Assembly (NCBI GenBank): GCA_963702935.1
Contig: OY969772.1
Location: 3,472,001-3,536,000 of the forward strand
Length of the DNA: 64,000 nt
Direction of reading: 5' to 3'
Origin: DAOTWA01 sp963702935
GTDB taxonomy: Bacteria > Chloroflexota > Anaerolineae > Anaerolineales > Anaerolineaceae
Shown: positions 61,305 to 64,000 of the stretch, piece by piece
How the letters are laid out: the number at the start of each line of letters is the position of its first letter
How positions within the stretch are numbered: position 1 is the first letter of the stretch
Program-made: the position numbers and the translations under genes
The notes under the pieces: generated by a model
What the model was told of the DNA's origin: nothing
The model's input: only the letters and a program-made list of their open reading frames with translations
Databases searched by the model: none

Positions 61305-61657
61305 GTCTGCGGGAATCTCTCGATCTCCACGCCAACGGATTTGGCAAAGCGGGCGGCGCCGGGCTTTTCGACCCGCACGCGCACCCCTAAGACGTTGGCC
61401 TCTTTCAGGCACAACCCGGCGATATCATTTGCCAGGGCTTCAACGGTGAAGCGCTGGGCGCTTTCCGTGAAAGCCATCACCTTCTTGGTGGCCGCGCGGT
61501 AATCTACACAATCCTCGAGACGGTCGCTGAGGGCCGCCCTGGAGGTGTCCGTGTACAGGATGACGTTAATCAGGATGTCCTGGCGATTCTTGCGCTCGTC
61601 GGGGTTGACGCCAATGATGCCTCGCACCAATAAATCTTTTATCAGTACCTGATCCAT
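61301..61657 (-). CDS. folB: Dihydroneopterin aldolase
   Basis: A 118-residue enzyme (EC 4.1.2.25) starting MDQVLIKDLLVRGIIGVNPDERK, the classic FolB N-terminus with the Glu/Lys catalytic frame and VEKPGAARFAKSVGV at the end. It makes hydroxymethyldihydropterin for FolK. It overlaps folK by four bases and follows the SDR gene by 30 bases. The family also contains epimerases for the monapterin route. Confidence 0.94.
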   Translation of the reverse strand: MDQVLIKDLLVRGIIGVNPDERKNRQDILINVILYTDTSRAALSDRLEDCVDYRAATKKVMAFTESAQRFTVEALANDIAGLCLKEANVLGVRVRVEKPGAARFAKSVGVEIERFPQT

Positions 61658-61687
61658 AGTTTCTCCGTGTTGAAAGGATTTGGAAGA

Positions 61688-62434
61688 TCACACCAGATGC
61701 CGGCCGCCGTCCACGTGGATGATCTCGCCGGTGATGTAGGCCGGCCCGGCTAAAAGGAAGAGCAAGGCGTCGCCGACTTCGTCCAGGTCTGCCCAACGTT
61801 TGGCGGGGACGGCTGCGAGAATTTCCCCGGCGGCGCCGGCATCGCTGGGAGGCAAGATGGCCCCCAGCGCCAATCCATTCACCTGGATACGAGGCGCCAG
61901 GGCCGCCGCCATGGCGCGCGTCAAGGCCGCCAGGCCGGCTTTGCTGATGGTGTAGGGAAAATGGTCGGCTCCCGGGCGCAGGGCGCGCCAATCCAAAATA
62001 TTGACGATGCGACCGGTCTCCTGGGCAGGGAGAGCGGAAGCAAAGGCCTGGCTCAACAGGAAGGGAGCGGTCAGGTTGACGCTCAGGTGGGATTGCCAGT
62101 CTTCCAAACGCGTATTCAACAACGCAAGCGGCGCAAAGATGGCGGCGTTATTGACCAGGGCGTACAGCTTGCCGTATTGGTTGGCTTGCTCGATCAAGCC
62201 CGCTGCCTGGAGCGGGTCGCCCAGGTCGGCGGAGATTGCGTGGGCTTCCACGCCCAGCGCGCGGATCTCCGCGCAGGTCTGCAAGGCCAGCTCGGCCGAA
62301 TGGCCGTGGTGGACGATCACGTTGCCGCCGGCGCGGGCCACGCTCAGCGCCAGGTGTTTGCCGATGCGGCGAGCCGCGCCGGTGATCAAGACGGTGCGGC
62401 CGGAGAGGAGCCCCGAAGAATAGAGATCATTCAT
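61688..62434 (-). CDS. SDR oxidoreductase of the pteridine reductase (PTR1/FolM) type
   Basis: A 248-residue short-chain dehydrogenase. The cofactor loop is TGAARRIGKHLAL, with Arg in place of Gly as in PTR1. The active site reads NILDWRALRP ... YTISKAGL, that is Asp-Tyr-Lys in place of the usual Ser-Tyr-Lys; this replacement marks PTR1 and FolM. It probably reduces dihydrobiopterin, dihydromonapterin or dihydrofolate with NADPH. Its place right before folB-folK supports this. ATG at 62434 overlaps the upstream stop by eight bases. Confidence 0.82.
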   Translation of the reverse strand: MNDLYSSGLLSGRTVLITGAARRIGKHLALSVARAGGNVIVHHGHSAELALQTCAEIRALGVEAHAISADLGDPLQAAGLIEQANQYGKLYALVNNAAIFAPLALLNTRLEDWQSHLSVNLTAPFLLSQAFASALPAQETGRIVNILDWRALRPGADHFPYTISKAGLAALTRAMAAALAPRIQVNGLALGAILPPSDAGAAGEILAAVPAKRWADLDEVGDALLFLLAGPAYITGEIIHVDGGRHLV

Positions 62435-63215
62435 GGGTTTTCGCCCTGTCTTCCTGGAGGTACGCTTTCCCCTCCCGAGGTAATCTCTTCCCCAGGCCCC
62501 ATAAGGCAACGGCCAGGACGCCCCAGGCGATGAGCTGCGCCAGGCGCAAGCGGTCGAAGACCAGGACGCTGTCTCCCCGGAAAGCCTCCAGGAAGATGCG
62601 CGCCGCGGCAGAGAGGGCCAGGAAAGTGAGGAAGGCTCTCCCGCTGGTTAGAGCAATTTGCGCGGGCGGATTGGAAAGCCGCCCTTGGGGCCACACGACC
62701 CACAGGATGATCCCGGCCGCCAGGATCTCGTAGACCTGGCTGGGTTGGCGAACCTCTCCCCATAGATAGATGCCCCAGGGCAGATGGGTGGGGGCCCCGA
62801 AAGCATCTCCGGAGGCGAGGTGGGCGAGGCCGAGGAACACGCTGAAGAGCGCCAGGCCCGGCGTGAGCGCATCCAGCGTGCTCCAAAAAGGCAGCCGTTT
62901 GCGGCTCCCGTAGACCAGGGCCGCCAGGGCGCCGGCCAGCAGCCCGCCGGAAGGATCCAGCAGGCCCGGGTTGAGCGAAAAAAGGCTGGCGAGGTTGGGC
63001 AGGAAGGCGTTCGGAAAGCGCGCCACGTAGCCCAGGCGGGCGCCGACCAGCCCGGCAAGCAAGGAGACCAGCACGAGATTGTCCACAAGGTTTCCCTGAA
63101 GGGCGTAGCGCCCGGCGTTCTTTTCGGCCAGGGAGATGCCCAGCCACAGGCCGGCCAGAAGGAGAAGGCCGGGCGCCTGGACGGCCAGCGGGCCGACGTG
63201 CACGACGGGGAACAT
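62427..63215 (-). CDS. Lgt-like membrane protein, key residues not conserved
   Basis: A 262-residue protein with about seven helices and the general pattern of prolipoprotein diacylglyceryl transferase: FPVVHVGPLAVQAPGL at the start, GARLGYV and RQPSQVYEIL near HPTQLYE of Lgt. The Lgt core GRxGNFxNGxxxG is replaced by GLAHLASGDAFG, so the essential Arg and Asn are absent. ATG at 63215 overlaps the TlpA stop (TGATG). It may be a divergent Lgt or a paralogue of another function. Another true Lgt probably exists, as there are many lipoproteins. Confidence 0.7.
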   Translation of the reverse strand: MFPVVHVGPLAVQAPGLLLLAGLWLGISLAEKNAGRYALQGNLVDNLVLVSLLAGLVGARLGYVARFPNAFLPNLASLFSLNPGLLDPSGGLLAGALAALVYGSRKRLPFWSTLDALTPGLALFSVFLGLAHLASGDAFGAPTHLPWGIYLWGEVRQPSQVYEILAAGIILWVVWPQGRLSNPPAQIALTSGRAFLTFLALSAAARIFLEAFRGDSVLVFDRLRLAQLIAWGVLAVALWGLGKRLPREGKAYLQEDRAKTHE

Positions 63216-63775
63216 CAGGGCGCCTCCGGCAGCAATTGTTCTACCTGGGCCCGGATGAGCGCTTCGGACATCGGGCCGGCCACGACCACCGCCTGGATCT
63301 TGCCCTGTGGGGTGATGAAGAAGGTGGTGGGCAGCGCCTGAAGCTGGTATTGGTGGGAGACGCCCCCGTCGAGGTCGTAAAGGATGGGGAAGGTCAGCCC
63401 TTCCGAGCGGGCAAAACTCTCTGCGTTGGAGAGGGTATCTTGATAGGTGGCGTTGACCGCCAGCACCTGCAAGCCCTGGCTTTGATAAGCCTGGTAGACC
63501 TTCTGGATAGCAGGCATTTCGGCTTTGCACGGCGGGCACCAGCTCGCCCACAGATTCAAGAGGACAGGCTTGCCGCGCAGGTCCGCCAGGTGAATGCTTT
63601 CGCCGGAGGCGGTTTTCAAGGTGAAATCCGGGGCGTAGAAACCCTGGCGCGGCGCAGGAATCTCGCCATTGGTCACGCTGGCAGGCGCAGCCGCGCTCAG
63701 CCCAACCCAGGCGGCGGCCAGCAGGAGCAGGCCGGCGCTGAATGATCCCCAGTGGCGAAATAGAATCTTTGTCAT
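63215..63775 (-). CDS. TlpA-family thiol:disulfide oxidoreductase
   Basis: A 186-residue thioredoxin-like protein with an N-terminal membrane anchor or signal (LLLLAAAWVGLSAAAP). The redox motif is WCPPC, and the cis-Pro loop is LPTTFFI. Such outside-facing proteins reduce or oxidise Cys pairs in cytochrome maturation or envelope proteins. ATG at 63775 (MTKILFRHW) is favoured; longer frames upstream have no SD. Its gene leads the minus-strand group going on to the Lgt-like gene and the folate genes. Confidence 0.88.
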   Translation of the reverse strand: MTKILFRHWGSFSAGLLLLAAAWVGLSAAAPASVTNGEIPAPRQGFYAPDFTLKTASGESIHLADLRGKPVLLNLWASWCPPCKAEMPAIQKVYQAYQSQGLQVLAVNATYQDTLSNAESFARSEGLTFPILYDLDGGVSHQYQLQALPTTFFITPQGKIQAVVVAGPMSEALIRAQVEQLLPEAP

Positions 63776-63915
63776 GATGACCCTGGGGTAAGTGTAAAGG
63801 GGAACCAGGGGGCTGTCAAGCGGAGGAGAGCGAACCCACCTTCCAGGGAAATGTACGCGATTTTGGAGAAAGCCTGAGGGTGGATGAATGTCAGGCAAAG
63901 GGGTGAGGAATGTAC

Positions 63916-63944
63916 TTGACAGTTGTGGTTAGGGAGAGTATCAT
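63916..63944 (+). promoter_or_regulatory. Strong promoter pointing out of the window
   Basis: TTGACA (63916-63921), 17 bases, TATCAT (63939-63944). The likely gene starts at 63995. The stretch 63776-63994 has no gene otherwise. Confidence 0.75.
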
Positions 63945-63956
63945 GAAGTTACCCCA

Positions 63957-63970
63957 CCCCCCATGGGGGG
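63957..63970. promoter_or_regulatory. Palindrome just downstream of the promoter
   Basis: CCCCCC-AT-GGGGGG at 63957-63970, extended by G residues on one side. Located where the transcript starts, it could be an operator or a leader hairpin for the next gene. Confidence 0.45.
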
Positions 63971-63994
63971 GGATGGCAGAAGGGAGAGCAGGAT

Positions 63995-64000
63995 ATGAAA
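63995..64000 (+). CDS. Possible gene start cut by the window edge
   Basis: ATGAAA at the right edge, with AGGGAGAGCAGGAT before it as SD and a good promoter 50 bases upstream. Only two codons are visible, so no product can be named. Confidence 0.4.

Overview
The window looks like a chromosomal segment of a Chloroflexota bacterium, most likely of the Anaerolineae lineage. This is inferred from gene content and not from any rRNA. The pointers are many short lipoproteins with Thr/Pro/Ala-rich linkers, an NBR1-type Ig lipoprotein, isopentenyl phosphate kinase, small DUF5678/DUF5679-like domains fused to housekeeping enzymes, and a moderately high GC content. It is mostly chromosomal housekeeping sequence. 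I saw no prophage, transposase, CRISPR array, rRNA or tRNA.

Layout. 1-11.6 kb: the end of a carbamate kinase gene, a purine/nucleoside-type ABC importer (BMP lipoprotein, fused ATPase, two permeases), threonine synthase, a GT2 glycosyltransferase, a second fold-type-II PLP enzyme, a small unknown protein and a dihydropyrimidinase/hydantoinase. Together they suggest uptake and anaerobic breakdown of nucleobases or hydantoins, with carbamoyl phosphate used to make ATP. 11.6-15.2 kb: three overlapping membrane genes related to the antiporter-like subunits of complex I. 15.4-18.6 kb: a coiled-coil protein and a disrupted selB. 18.6-23.7 kb: L21, L27, an L31 fused to an RNA polymerase alpha-CTD-like domain, thymidine kinase, HPRT, a CCA-adding enzyme and an alpha/beta hydrolase. 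24-31 kb: an orphan response regulator, pyruvate phosphate dikinase and the pyruvate dehydrogenase E1alpha/E1beta/E2 operon. 31-36.4 kb (minus): a frameshifted subtilisin-like protease, a lipoprotein that resembles only its propeptide, and a TPR-lytic transglycosylase. 36.4-39.8 kb: an MTA/SAH salvage operon (mtnA, sugar/nucleoside kinase, ahcY). 39.8-48.6 kb (minus): NBR1-Ig lipoprotein, recA, two M23 peptidases around a TolB-like propeller, a DUF1015-type protein and DegV. 48.8-56.1 kb: ffh-rpsP-khpA-rimM, then dprA, a mannose-1-phosphate guanylyltransferase and topA. 56.2-64 kb: a membrane protein, greA, a dGTPase-like HD protein, isopentenyl phosphate kinase, and folate/pterin genes (folE, folK, folB, a folM/PTR1-like SDR) with an Lgt-like protein and a TlpA thioredoxin.

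Many genes are arranged in tight operons with ATGA, TGATG or TAATG overlaps. Promoters that can be read are sigma-70-like, several with an extended -10 of the form TGnTATAAT. Intrinsic terminators or terminator-like hairpins sit at several unit boundaries.

A striking property of this sequence is the number of broken reading frames. Eight probable single-base indels and two in-frame stop codons affect seven otherwise well-conserved genes plus one lipoprotein. Several lie in homopolymer runs. I read this mainly as indel-type assembly error, though real decay cannot be excluded from sequence alone. The most interesting biological candidates are the L31-alphaCTD fusion, the free protease propeptide-like lipoprotein beside a protease with a non-canonical catalytic motif, the orphan complex-I-like trio, and the nucleobase catabolism cluster at the left edge.
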